DNA of 47,468 nt from Ruminococcus flavefaciens FD-1 (GTDB lineage: Bacteria; Bacillota; Clostridia; Oscillospirales; Ruminococcaceae). Numbering within the stretch: the stretch's first letter is position 1; every line of letters starts with the position of its first letter. The translations under genes and the position numbers were made by a program. The stretch lies in assembly GCA_000174895.1 (NCBI GenBank), contig ACOK01000086.1:1-47468 (forward strand), read 5' to 3'. A model generated the notes under the pieces. The model was not told the origin of the DNA. It was given only the letters and a program-made list of their open reading frames with translations, and ran no database searches. Positions 28,201 to 35,981 of the stretch are shown in pieces.

Positions 28201-29989
28201 CAGTTACAGAATTGCTGAATTCATTCAGTTTCAGGTACTTTTTATCCGCAGCTTTTATTATTGATGTACAGTACTCACTGCCGCAGCTGCACTTTTTGAC
28301 TGACGGTCCTGCTGAAAATCTTCTCCATATAGCTCTGCATTTTCCGCAAAGAGTAAAGGTATTACTGATGATATTCTCATCTATCGTTTCTGATGGCATA
28401 TCCTTATCGATGCCGAATTTACCTGCATCAAGCAGATAATACTCCATATATGTTTTTTTCGGGCTGAGCGGATCAACACTGCATTCACTGCTGAAATAAT
28501 TCAGTCCATCCTCGCCCTTTGCTGTATAGCCCGTAAGATATATCTCACCACAGCTTCGGCATACAGAGAATTTGAACACTTTGCTGTCAAGATATGTTTT
28601 TCTCGGTTCTATAAACAACTTCTTCTCAGGCGCAATTGTAAGATATGCGCCTTCAAGAGTACGCAGAAAATAATGATATCTTGCATCAAAAAGCATTACT
28701 CCGTTTTTCATGCCCTTTGAAGCAAGGGATATGAAATCGCACATTTCATCAGCTTTCATATTCATCTTCTGCATGATATCAAAAACCGATACAGCGTTAT
28801 CTGTAAGTATCTCTTTTATTCGGTAATATCTGCTGTCATGTGATACAAGATCAAAAACTGTTTCTCCTATATCATCACCTATCTTCAGCTGTGGATAGAA
28901 TTCACAGGCTTTTTCATACAGTATCTCATTGCTGTTATATGACTCTATAAAGCTATAAAGCTCAGAATACATATTCTTAGGGAAATCACAGACATTTTCG
29001 GGCGAATACAGCTTCACTCTCTCAGAACGGATAATATTCTCATTTTTGAAGTTGTCCACCGAACAAATAGTATCAGCAAAATCAATAACTTCCCCATTAT
29101 CTCTTTCGCTTGTTCCCAGTGTAGCACTGGTGAGAATATACTGTATGGTATTGTCTGTTTCAAGTCTTGCTTTTAGACGCTTCAACAGCATTGCAACTTC
29201 GATACCCGTAGCACCTGTATATGTATGCGCTTCATCAAGAACAATGAATTTCCATGTCATGCCGTATTCACCGCTGAAAAGAGAATTATCCCACGGCCTT
29301 ATCATCAGATATTCCAGCATCGCATAGTTAGTTATCAGCAGATTGGGCGGAGTTTCATTTATTACTTCACGGGAAATAAGCTCATTCGGCAAAGGTTCAG
29401 CATTATCATTGAGTTTCCTGTACTTGGCAAGCGCTTTATCCTGAGTCTTTTCAGTTTCACCTGTATACGCACCGAATGTTATAGCCGTTCCTTTCAGCAA
29501 TTTTCTGAGACGCTTCACCTGATCGTTTGCAAGAGCGTTCATGGGATAAATGAGCAATGCACGAACTCCCGGACCAAGTGTACCTTTTTCCTGCTGACGG
29601 AAAAGATAATTCAGTATAGGAAGAAGAAATGATTCTGTTTTACCTGAACCTGTACCTGTGGTTATAACTGCATTTTCGCCTTTTCCGATGCATTTTATTG
29701 AAGTTTCCTGATGAGCGTAAAGAGGTCTTGTGACAGGCATAGCCTTCTGGTCAAGTTCTCGGAATAAAGGCGATACTGTCCCCTCTTTGATAAGTTCATC
29801 AAGACTTTTTCCTGCTTTGAACGAGTCAGTAGCTTCAAGATACGGGCCTTTGGAAAACGCACTGTCATCTGCAAGCTTTTCACTGAACTGGTCGAAGTAT
29901 GTTTTATCACTTATAAAGAATGCGGTTTCAATATATCTAAGATAATAGTTCTTGATCTTCTCTGATGCAGTTATAGGATTAAAGCTCAT
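25223..29989 (-). CDS. large DEAH helicase with C-terminal DUF1998 domain (DruE/MrfA-like)
   Basis: A 1588-residue SF2 helicase. Motif I is Thr-Gly-Thr-Gly-Ser-Gly-Lys-Thr (111-118), motif II Leu-Asp-Glu-Ala-His near 253, motif III Thr-Ser-Ala-Thr-Leu-Gly, motif V Ser-Thr-Thr-Phe-Glu-Met-Gly-Val-Asp near 1010 and motif VI Gln-Arg-Ala-Gly-Arg-Ala-Gly-Arg-Arg near 1040. Cys-rich zinc-ribbon-like pairs interrupt and follow the motor (near 475, 548-570, 930-945, 1300-1325 and 1405). The end (about 1500-1583) is a DUF1998 domain with Val-Pro-Gly-Gly-Ala-Gly and a Cys cluster Cys-Thr-Cys ... Cys-Tyr-Ser-Cys-Leu-Cys. Relatives include DruE of Druantia, DrmA/DrmB-like proteins of DISARM, and the repair helicase MrfA. 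It starts 1 nt after the upstream stop, and its GGAGAG site lies in the last codons of that gene. A partnership with the HhH-GPD protein is inferred from this coupling. Confidence 0.88.
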   Translation of the reverse strand: MSFNPITASEKIKNYYLRYIETAFFISDKTYFDQFSEKLADDSAFSKGPYLEATDSFKAGKSLDELIKEGTVSPLFRELDQKAMPVTRPLYAHQETSIKCIGKGENAVITTGTGSGKTESFLLPILNYLFRQQEKGTLGPGVRALLIYPMNALANDQVKRLRKLLKGTAITFGAYTGETEKTQDKALAKYRKLNDNAEPLPNELISREVINETPPNLLITNYAMLEYLMIRPWDNSLFSGEYGMTWKFIVLDEAHTYTGATGIEVAMLLKRLKARLETDNTIQYILTSATLGTSERDNGEVIDFADTICSVDNFKNENIIRSERVKLYSPENVCDFPKNMYSELYSFIESYNSNEILYEKACEFYPQLKIGDDIGETVFDLVSHDSRYYRIKEILTDNAVSVFDIMQKMNMKADEMCDFISLASKGMKNGVMLFDARYHYFLRTLEGAYLTIAPEKKLFIEPRKTYLDSKVFKFSVCRSCGEIYLTGYTAKGEDGLNYFSSECSVDPLSPKKTYMEYYLLDAGKFGIDKDMPSETIDENIISNTFTLCGKCRAIWRRFSAGPSVKKCSCGSEYCTSIIKAADKKYLKLNEFSNSVTVKKCLSCDSSANAGNVLRDFYMGQSAAASVIGTALYGEIPSSKNVIHTVKKASPEKDLFGFSAMQPQTIVKNETHKLAKQYLIFSDSRQEAAHFAVYFDITYHALLRRRILLEVLKEHSAEYRGGVLPSVLCRHLEAAFSKYNIYVPDRRKEEALMTIMNEMVTDERNSLEKLGIISFRYKHKLGDLPVFPNGETNTVIEVLADGFRRKRAIKYETITDLSDDDKEFFQFSSAVQTIAPSKENQSEKFSSRSTWTSDRENICINYMTKLTEKMNGTPWDRGVINDFLLQLWENVFVRNESIETYDNVGYRMLIDEFMVYSVYSDDLETFVCSKCGRITAKNADGVCPEFRCKGTLMPFDRSALEKNHYFRVYNELDISDLIVKEHTAQLDIEKAKEYQDKFVNKAINVLSCSTTFEMGVDVGDLETVFMKNMPPSPANYIQRAGRAGRRTDSAAYALTFCRLSSHDLNFYRYPEKMIKGHILPPSFKVTNEKIVQRHLNACWLSEFFRLVPESFSTVDGFVLSEYYGKFRDFIESRPDGLMKILYDSIPYELHSKIEKWLDELVSDDGKLYEAYLQTVSDIEQLENYAKELVESGSPQNLKTASNVGYAVNTIKDTDILSYLSRKSILPKYGFPVDSVELFTSPASYGFQSTSKLRLSRDLAIAIAEYAPDSEIVADGKLYKSRYIKLPPRKNHALIEHTFAVCTNPECGCINTALNRSEIQGRCRICNSEVEEMGSYIIPQYGFVSEIRSKNATTKKPDRTYRGDVHYIGNSVGMTDEFTINDVDIFVTKTKDDELLIMNRTPFYMCRSCGYAVRKKGGINEISRFSKEQHRTTEGRPCANKTFDKVYLGHELKTDVAIISISKKFEKDQALSVLYALLEGVSAYYSIERKDISGCLYYSRSGGNLHTVFVLYDTVPGGAGHVSRIASGSADGMKGVLKEAYKVVADCTCGGEDGNGACYSCLCNYENQRVHDRLNRGLAKKYLGEILSEN

Positions 29990-29990
29990 T

Positions 29991-32900
29991 TTACTCTCCT
30001 TTTAATTTTATACCGTAATGATCGGGCAGCGAATACGAATTATAGTCTCTCAGACCTGCATTATCATTCACAAGATAGCCTCTTGCTTTTTCATATAGTA
30101 ATCCGTCGTTATCACGGTCTGTAATTGTAAATGTCAATAACCTGTTATTCTTTTCAAGCAGTTCGATTCGCATGGGATTAGCGTCTTTAAGATATACTTT
30201 ATCGCCTTTCTTGTTGTAGTAAAAAGCGTTTCCCGTGTAAACTTCGGATTCCTCATCCGGCTTACATATATCCTCACAATAGAAATTCTGAACACGTTTT
30301 CTGTCATTCCCATCAAAATAGCAAAACTCGGGTTTCAGAATGTTTCTGTTGGCTTTCAGGAACAATGCAAACGGACTTCCCTTGACAAGATCATAAGTAC
30401 CTATCAGCTTTTTTGTACTCGAAAAGCCGAATTTATCCGCCTTTAATATATACACCTCTGCTTTATAGAAGCCTTCTGCAAGATCGTTTATATCCTCGGT
30501 CACGGTATTATTTCCGTCTTCACAGGCCGGATAATTCTTTACTAATCGTGGCCTGTCAGCGCTGTCCTTGACTATAATATGCAAAGGACATTGTCCGATA
30601 CTGATATAAGAAATGATAAGCGAATTCATATTGCATACGACTGAAACTTCACGCAAAGCCGAAGTATATATCACCTCAAACAATTTCAGCTGTCCGATAG
30701 TATGGTGTGATATACCGAAAGTTGTATACTCCGATACGGAATTATGAAAATCTGAAATATCTACTTTATGATTCAGATAGCTGAGCGGTCGTACCATAAC
30801 TTCATTTGTTGCAATAATACTCACATTATTAACAGGAAGATCAAGAGTAAATGACCGTATATCCTTTATTTCCGATGACGGAACATACTCAGAGCCCGTA
30901 ATGCTGTTATACTTTTCGTTTATTTCCCAATATATAACAGGCAGCTTTATCTCAAAGGTCATCTGATTTCCGTTATCATCTGCATTGACTGTAAGCTCTC
31001 TTGAACGTGTAACAGGAAATGTATACGGATAATCCTGAATGTCAAAACTGATATCATCTGCATAAATATCAAGAAGCTGAGCGGTCTGCTCTTTATAATA
31101 ATAATCCTTGTCAAGCGTATACTCAAATCCGCTGATAACGGCAATACTGTACTCATAAAGATGCCTGAGACTTCCTTTTTTCCTCAGAACCACTGTTATA
31201 AACCTGCTGTTTGTATATTCATCAGGTTTTATCGTATTACTATTCAATTCATCAAGACCGATATGCACTTCATTAATATCTATTATATGATCCGATGCAT
31301 TTTCTTCGGCACATTCAATGCTTATCTCAGGCATAGCAGTGTATACACTATACTTTCCGCCGTTGAAAAATACCTTTGCATTTCTGTCACGATACTTTCT
31401 GTCAACCGTTACAGAAACATCTCCGCTTTCATCGTAATTTCTGAACACCATCTGAGAATCAACGGTTATATCGCAGTCTTTTCCGACATCAAGGGAATGA
31501 ACGATATAGTTTGATTTTGGATAAGAGTTATAATTATCATCCGCAAAAAAGTCTGTTCCTTTTTCTGTAAGGACATAGAAACGGTCATCAGGCACATTTT
31601 TTGTGCTTATCTCAGTTAATTCCGAATCAAACACAAGATATTTTCGCATAAGCTGTGCCCTTGAATCGAAAATAACCTCTCCGTTTTCAGCTTCTATCCT
31701 GATATTCAGCTCCTTATAAAATCTGCCAAGTCTGACTGTCTGTTCGCTTGTATGGAATCTGAAAATTCCGAACACTTCATTATCTGTATCAAACTTGCTT
31801 ATCGGCTCAAATTCGTTGTAAAAATGCGTAGTTATCCTGCTGTATGCAGATTCTGACGGAACTTCAAACTGCGGAATAAACAAAAAAAGATCCTTATCCT
31901 CATCTATGAAAAATGAGCATTTCTTATTCTCAGACAGCTTTTCGACCTGTTTTTCCGTATTTTTATTTCTTGTAACATTATGAGTTTTTGACGCACTGCT
32001 ATATCCTGTTCTTTTCTGATGAATATCACTTATGCACCAACGCTTGAAATACTTGTAAAATGCCGCAGGAGAATAGCTTGTATCCGACAATCTGTGATAA
32101 TACGCATGAATATTGAATAAGAGACAATTGAGGATATCCCCCATTGCCTGCGGAAAAACAAGACAAGCATTTTTCAGATTGAAAGATACTTTGTATATAC
32201 CGCTCATGCCGTGTTCTTCGCTTTCATCCCCTTGTACATCAGCAGAAAGAATCTCAATAAAACGTGATATATATTCATCGGCAGTATCCTTTGAATATGT
32301 CTCCTTCATTTCTTCAATGTAGTAATCAAGAATAAAATTCAGAGAGGTATCAAGTTCATCAAAGCCTATGACTGAATGGATAAGCACAGTTCCCGTATAT
32401 GAACGAATACCTTTATAATAATGGAAATACAGCCTTTCGGATGAACAGAATGCAAGAAGTGCCTTTTTCAGAAAATCTGTAATTTCACTCTCAGGCAAAT
32501 CAAGCAGTACGGCGACTGATTCCCAGAAATTGCCTTTGATGCCATAGTTTTCAACAGATTTAACAAGAAAAAGCGACGCAATATATCCCGAAAGAATAGT
32601 AACAGCCGATTTTTCTACAATATATTTTCTGACACGCAGTTGAAGGGTTTTAAATTCATCTCTGGAAATATCTACTAATCCCAACGGGAAATCATCTGCA
32701 TACTTATCCTGTAAAATACTGTAACGCTCTATAAGCCGGGCAACAAAGACATCCGACGTTCTTATATCAGTCAGCGAACGTGGACTTGCAAACTTTCTCA
32801 GGTCTTTATTTCTCAGTTCTTCCTTTGTTTCATTTCCAAGCACTCTTGTTCGTTTCTCAGCTGATTTTCGCCTTTCACGAGTTATCTTCTCTTTAAGGAC

Positions 32901-33893
32901 AAGTTCCCCGTATTCTTCCACAACAGGAGGCTGAACTGTTTCAACATTGTTTATGATGTTTTTCTCAGCAACCGTTTTTACTTCATCATCCTGCTTTTTT
33001 TCACCTGCAATCAGAGCGGCTTTTTCCTTTTTCTTCCGAATATTCTTTTCTGAATTCGGATAAACGCAATATTTCTTGACACCGCAATTCTTGCAGTCGG
33101 GTTTGATTCCACAGAATCCGAAATTTTTATCGCAGTACAGCTCCAATATATTATTTATCTCATTGACCGATCTTTTTGCTCTTTTTGCGATCTGAGCAAT
33201 TATGTCGTATGTTTCCGAGAGCGAAGCCGTTTCTCTTGAAGAAAAACCGAGGCATTCACTTCCTATTATTCTTCTTATGATCCTATCGGTTTTAGCAATG
33301 TCATATCCCACATTACGCAGATATTCCGCTGCAAGTGAATCTCCGAGTTTCTGCATTTTATTTGCACTTTTTGAGCCTGACAGAGTTCTCAGCAATGCCC
33401 TCATTGACGGGTCTTTATCAGCAAATACCTTATAGTGATCGTCAATACTTCCGTATTTTTCTTCAAAATCCAATAGCTTTGGGATATTGTATTTTATGAG
33501 AGCATCTACAAGAACACGCACACTTTTCCCCTTACAGCCTATTTCTTTAAGAGCATCAGCCAGTTCATCCGTATCACATTTCAGCAAAAACTCTGTATTG
33601 TAATTATGGAAAATATCATCAACCGGATGCATAATACCTGTTTTGGTATCAATATCATGCTTTATGCTTTTCCATGGTATTTTTGAACCAAACATCGCAT
33701 AAACCATGCCTCGGATATGCATCTCCACAGAAAAGTGTCCGCCTTCTTTTCTTCGATCTGCCTGATGTCTGATATATGTATTCTCCCAGAGTTTTTCTTC
33801 GTGAATATAACCTTTGTCCGTTTGCAGGTTCTTACGAAGATTGGAGTCCATGTTTCTTATAATAAAGAATGCCTTCTTGATTTTATTCTCCAT
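29991..33893 (-). CDS. large protein with N-terminal HhH-GPD/4Fe-4S DNA-glycosylase-like domain, DruH-like position
   Basis: A 1300-residue protein. ATG 33893 is the start: AAGGGGA lies upstream, and the longer frame to 34028 runs through the promoter. Residues about 100-280 read as an HhH-GPD fold. There is a Leu-Ser-Gly-Ser-Lys-Ser-Ala segment (171-177), then Lys-Thr-Asp-Arg-Ile-Ile-Arg-Arg with an Asp (203) at the place of the glycosylase catalytic Asp, then Cys261-x5-Cys-x2-Cys-x5-Cys276. That spacing is nearly the EndoIII/MutY 4Fe-4S loop (C-x6-C-x2-C-x5-C). A charged linker (about 280-370), an alpha-helical middle (about 370-650) and a long beta-rich C-terminal half follow; I recognise none of these. 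No signal peptide or membrane helix is present. It is first in the operon, just before the DUF1998 helicase, as DruH precedes DruE in Druantia III. Homology to DruH itself is unproven. Confidence 0.75.
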   Translation of the reverse strand: MENKIKKAFFIIRNMDSNLRKNLQTDKGYIHEEKLWENTYIRHQADRRKEGGHFSVEMHIRGMVYAMFGSKIPWKSIKHDIDTKTGIMHPVDDIFHNYNTEFLLKCDTDELADALKEIGCKGKSVRVLVDALIKYNIPKLLDFEEKYGSIDDHYKVFADKDPSMRALLRTLSGSKSANKMQKLGDSLAAEYLRNVGYDIAKTDRIIRRIIGSECLGFSSRETASLSETYDIIAQIAKRAKRSVNEINNILELYCDKNFGFCGIKPDCKNCGVKKYCVYPNSEKNIRKKKEKAALIAGEKKQDDEVKTVAEKNIINNVETVQPPVVEEYGELVLKEKITRERRKSAEKRTRVLGNETKEELRNKDLRKFASPRSLTDIRTSDVFVARLIERYSILQDKYADDFPLGLVDISRDEFKTLQLRVRKYIVEKSAVTILSGYIASLFLVKSVENYGIKGNFWESVAVLLDLPESEITDFLKKALLAFCSSERLYFHYYKGIRSYTGTVLIHSVIGFDELDTSLNFILDYYIEEMKETYSKDTADEYISRFIEILSADVQGDESEEHGMSGIYKVSFNLKNACLVFPQAMGDILNCLLFNIHAYYHRLSDTSYSPAAFYKYFKRWCISDIHQKRTGYSSASKTHNVTRNKNTEKQVEKLSENKKCSFFIDEDKDLFLFIPQFEVPSESAYSRITTHFYNEFEPISKFDTDNEVFGIFRFHTSEQTVRLGRFYKELNIRIEAENGEVIFDSRAQLMRKYLVFDSELTEISTKNVPDDRFYVLTEKGTDFFADDNYNSYPKSNYIVHSLDVGKDCDITVDSQMVFRNYDESGDVSVTVDRKYRDRNAKVFFNGGKYSVYTAMPEISIECAEENASDHIIDINEVHIGLDELNSNTIKPDEYTNSRFITVVLRKKGSLRHLYEYSIAVISGFEYTLDKDYYYKEQTAQLLDIYADDISFDIQDYPYTFPVTRSRELTVNADDNGNQMTFEIKLPVIYWEINEKYNSITGSEYVPSSEIKDIRSFTLDLPVNNVSIIATNEVMVRPLSYLNHKVDISDFHNSVSEYTTFGISHHTIGQLKLFEVIYTSALREVSVVCNMNSLIISYISIGQCPLHIIVKDSADRPRLVKNYPACEDGNNTVTEDINDLAEGFYKAEVYILKADKFGFSSTKKLIGTYDLVKGSPFALFLKANRNILKPEFCYFDGNDRKRVQNFYCEDICKPDEESEVYTGNAFYYNKKGDKVYLKDANPMRIELLEKNNRLLTFTITDRDNDGLLYEKARGYLVNDNAGLRDYNSYSLPDHYGIKLKGE

Positions 33894-33999
33894 AGATACA
33901 TCCCCTTGTATGATAGAATTATTATCCGAGATTTTTATGATATTTGTTAATTCAAAGTAATGAAATATATCATCAAAGCTACTTATAAATATTATATAC

Positions 34000-34028
34000 A
34001 TTATATCATTTACACAGATATATGTCAA
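34000..34028 (-). promoter_or_regulatory. promoter of the combined HhH-GPD/helicase/cas operon
   Basis: On the minus strand a consensus TTGACA (34023-34028) and a consensus TATAAT (34000-34005) are 17 bp apart, the best promoter in the defence region. The start would be near 33993, leaving a leader of about 100 nt before ATG 33893. I see no other promoter of this quality or terminator before cas2, 16.6 kb downstream. Confidence 0.8.
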
Positions 34029-34075
34029 TATTTTATGTACTAATCAACAATATGCAGTAATAATCAGTACATTTA

Positions 34076-34252
34076 TTACAAATAGTTTATTAGCAACTTT
34101 TTAGCGCTCCTTTTCTTAAAATCTTCATCGAATATATAACTGCAACAAGGACTAAATTGAAAAACATCTCTCATTATTTGTGCAGTAATTAGAATTTTGT
34201 TTTTTATAAGATTCTCAATAACTCTGCCAACAGCGCTGCACAGATCATCCGT
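34076..34252 (-). pseudogene. possible 3' fragment of an unidentified gene
   Basis: About 58 codons stay open on the minus strand and end in TAA at 34076-34078. The composition is protein-like (Lys-Lys-Arg-Ser-Ala-Lys-Lys near the end), but there is no start codon, and a TGA precedes it. It could be the tail of a gene replaced when the operon arrived, or chance. Confidence 0.2.
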
Positions 34253-34313
34253 TCAAATCAAAAGTGTATCTTCACGCATTTTAGTTTTCACAATTGTAAC
34301 TTTCCCACATGTA

Positions 34314-34417
34314 TTGACATGAACGCCGCTCATGTTCTATAATAGAAATATCAAGATCGTGATAAGGTATACTACATGGGATAATTGACATAGAAGACGT
34401 TCTGTGTTCACGATCTT
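34314..34417 (+). promoter_or_regulatory. promoter and structured leader of the immunity/barstar pair
   Basis: TTGACA (34314-34319) and TATAAT (34338-34343) are separated by 18 bp. The transcript would start near 34350 and at once contain AAGATCGTGA (34353-34362), which pairs perfectly with TCACGATCTT (34408-34417). This gives a 10-bp stem closing a 45-nt loop in a leader of about 120 nt before the first gene. The stem could regulate or stabilise the mRNA; no known riboswitch is recognised. Confidence 0.6.
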
Positions 34418-34468
34418 TCAGAATAGTTCAGCTATAAAGTCGAAACTCCCGAAATTAAAGGAAATGCT

Positions 34469-34825
34469 ATGAAATGGATAACACTTATCGGCGATGATAA
34501 ACTCACGCTGCAACGTATAAAAAATATGAAGCATACAGGTGCAATAAGAGCATACGATGTTGAAACTGACCGATGCTGTGTGGAGTACAATGACGGCCAT
34601 ATATTCTATGATTTTGACACTGATCTTTCCGACTGGCATGATGATCTCAAAAATCTACCGTTCAAAGCCAACTGCTGTATTATGATGGTATATACCAATG
34701 CTCAGAATGTCAGGACAGAACTTCTTCAGCCTGATTTTCCGCAGGATATCTACGTTGACAATGACCATGGGACTATTCTGCCGCTCAAAGAATATATAGC
34801 TGTCGGAATGCCTATGGATGAATGA
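34469..34825 (+). CDS. hypothetical protein, possible toxin-immunity protein
   Basis: A 118-residue soluble acidic protein with no signal peptide. It begins Met-Lys-Trp-Ile-Thr-Leu-Ile-Gly and has several Asp-rich turns (Asp-Phe-Asp-Thr-Asp) and two adjacent Cys. AAAGGAAA precedes the ATG. I do not recognise a family by motif. The reason to suspect an immunity role is its neighbour, a barstar 25 nt downstream on the same transcript, since orphan immunity genes often cluster in Firmicutes. It starts the plus-strand unit that diverges from the CRISPR-linked operon. Confidence 0.6.
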   Translation: MKWITLIGDDKLTLQRIKNMKHTGAIRAYDVETDRCCVEYNDGHIFYDFDTDLSDWHDDLKNLPFKANCCIMMVYTNAQNVRTELLQPDFPQDIYVDNDHGTILPLKEYIAVGMPMDE

Positions 34826-34850
34826 AAATCAAGAAATAGGAGAAAATACT

Positions 34851-35144
34851 ATGCGAACTTACATAATAGACGGCAATAACTTTTCCGACCTTGAAGGATT
34901 CTACTGCGAAATCGACCGGATCATGACAAAAGGGATAAATTTCAAAACAGGTCATAATCTCAACGCATTCAGAGACATTCTTTCCGGAGGATTGGGCTGT
35001 CACGAGCTCGATGAACCATTTGTGATAAAATGGCTTCATTACGAAAAAAGCAGAGCCGATTTAGGCGACTCCGCTATGCTTGCTATTCTTGATAATATCG
35101 TCGACCACGATAACTGCGACTGCAAACTTGAGATTTATCGGTAA
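34851..35144 (+). CDS. barstar family ribonuclease inhibitor
   Basis: A 97-residue protein of barstar size and pattern. It opens with Tyr-Ile-Ile-Asp-Gly-Asn-Asn-Phe and Leu-Glu-Gly-Phe-Tyr, then a Leu-Asn-Ala-Phe-Arg-Asp segment with Ser-Gly-Gly-Leu-Gly, and later helices. Barstar binds and blocks barnase-type RNases with acidic residues on helix 2. ATG 34851 is chosen because AGGAG lies 8 nt upstream; an in-frame ATG at 34818 overlaps the upstream gene. No barnase-like toxin is in the window. It is therefore likely an orphan immunity gene protecting against toxins of neighbours, or its partner lies elsewhere. Confidence 0.78.
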   Translation: MRTYIIDGNNFSDLEGFYCEIDRIMTKGINFKTGHNLNAFRDILSGGLGCHELDEPFVIKWLHYEKSRADLGDSAMLAILDNIVDHDNCDCKLEIYR

Positions 35145-35190
35145 AACCGGCTTCTGAGGCTGCACACTGCCTGCTCCGCTAAACGGGTAT

Positions 35191-35239
35191 AAAAAAAACA
35201 CTTGCCGCTGACATTCATGTCGGCTGCAAGTGCTTTTTG
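35191..35239. terminator. bidirectional rho-independent terminator
   Basis: CACTTGC (35199-35205) pairs with GCAAGTG (35226-35232), with further pairing of CTGACAT/TGTCGG inside. The stem has eight A on its left and five T on its right. It ends the barstar transcript and, read the other way, the lipoprotein transcript. Confidence 0.8.
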
Positions 35240-35339
35240 TTATTTATTTTTGGGTATAATAAAACCGCGCAGATACTTACTCCCCATCAAAGCTGACTGA
35301 TATTTTTTTGGTGAGCGTGATATCCTGCCCTGATTCATT

Positions 35340-35960
35340 TCAGGTCAGTTTGCGTCCGTTCATCTCTACATTGGTAAGCAGATTGCTCCTTTCACTATTC
35401 TTATACTGAATAGATATTGTACCTGATTCTCTGTCGTAAGTATATGTTCCGATACTATCAAGTTCAAGATAAGTATGTCCTTTAGGCAAGAATATTATAG
35501 ATGCCTCATCACGATCCTTTAAACCGAATCCGGCTTCTTCGGGAATACTGTAAGTACCATATCTGATAGGCGACTTCCTCTTCTTCTCAAAACTCATTCC
35601 AAGCATACCACCGACTTCGATATCCAGCGACTTCCCATCATATCCCATAACATTGAGTTCTTGCCCCGCAAAATACATTTTATCATCATGAAGATAAATG
35701 ATCTTTGAAAAGTCAAATGACATATGTAAGTTCATAGTGCCGTCAGTATTAAAAATCATAACAGCGTCATTGTACTTAATGATGCTTGTATCCGAAAGGT
35801 CAATACTGTTTTTAATGATGTCGATCAGTCCCTCTGAACTGACATTCCACTTTCCGATCAGGGAGTTGTTCTCATTTTTATAGTCTATATCTATCCCGCA
35901 TGAAACGCATGAACACATCAGCACTATACAGGATATCAGAATTGATATTATCTTTTTCAT
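35340..35960 (-). CDS. hypothetical lipoprotein, probably shortened by a TGA
   Basis: A 206-residue protein with a lipoprotein signal: Lys-Lys-Ile, a hydrophobic stretch, then a Cys-rich lipobox (Met-Cys-Ser-Cys-Val-Ser-Cys-Gly) around residues 15-22. The mature part has a lipocalin-like opening (Gly-Lys-Trp-Asn-Val) and alternating beta-strand pattern; no named domain is recognised. After the TGA at 35340-35342 the same frame continues for 20 sense codons with a typical strand sequence (Ile-Thr-Leu-Thr-Lys-Lys), to TAA at 35277-35279. The ancestral protein was thus probably about 227 residues, with a Trp-like codon at the stop. TTTATGGAGG precedes the ATG. It follows the LRR/dockerin gene by 56 nt. 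Confidence 0.75.
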   Translation of the reverse strand: MKKIISILISCIVLMCSCVSCGIDIDYKNENNSLIGKWNVSSEGLIDIIKNSIDLSDTSIIKYNDAVMIFNTDGTMNLHMSFDFSKIIYLHDDKMYFAGQELNVMGYDGKSLDIEVGGMLGMSFEKKRKSPIRYGTYSIPEEAGFGLKDRDEASIIFLPKGHTYLELDSIGTYTYDRESGTISIQYKNSERSNLLTNVEMNGRKLT

Positions 35961-35981
35961 TTTTCCTCCATAAACACGAAC

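Noticed and set aside
29225..29632. Plus-strand frames inside the DUF1998 helicase, cas3 and cas8c genes
   Set aside because: They are opposite to strongly conserved coding sequence and show no family features or ribosome binding sites.
25223..29989. The large helicase as a second cas3 or a DISARM drmA gene
   Set aside because: It has no HD domain and carries a fused DUF1998 end with zinc ribbons; DISARM splits helicase and DUF1998 into two genes and adds a methyltransferase, absent here.
33893..34028. Longer N-terminus (45 extra residues) for the HhH-GPD protein
   Set aside because: That segment covers the consensus promoter and the leader, while ATG 33893 has its own ribosome binding site.
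4771..35342. UGA recoding as a sense codon, suggested by four in-frame TGAs
   Set aside because: cas3, cas4, cas5c, cas7 and other intact genes end in TGA, and the interrupted positions would need different amino acids. Gene decay or sequence errors explain it better.
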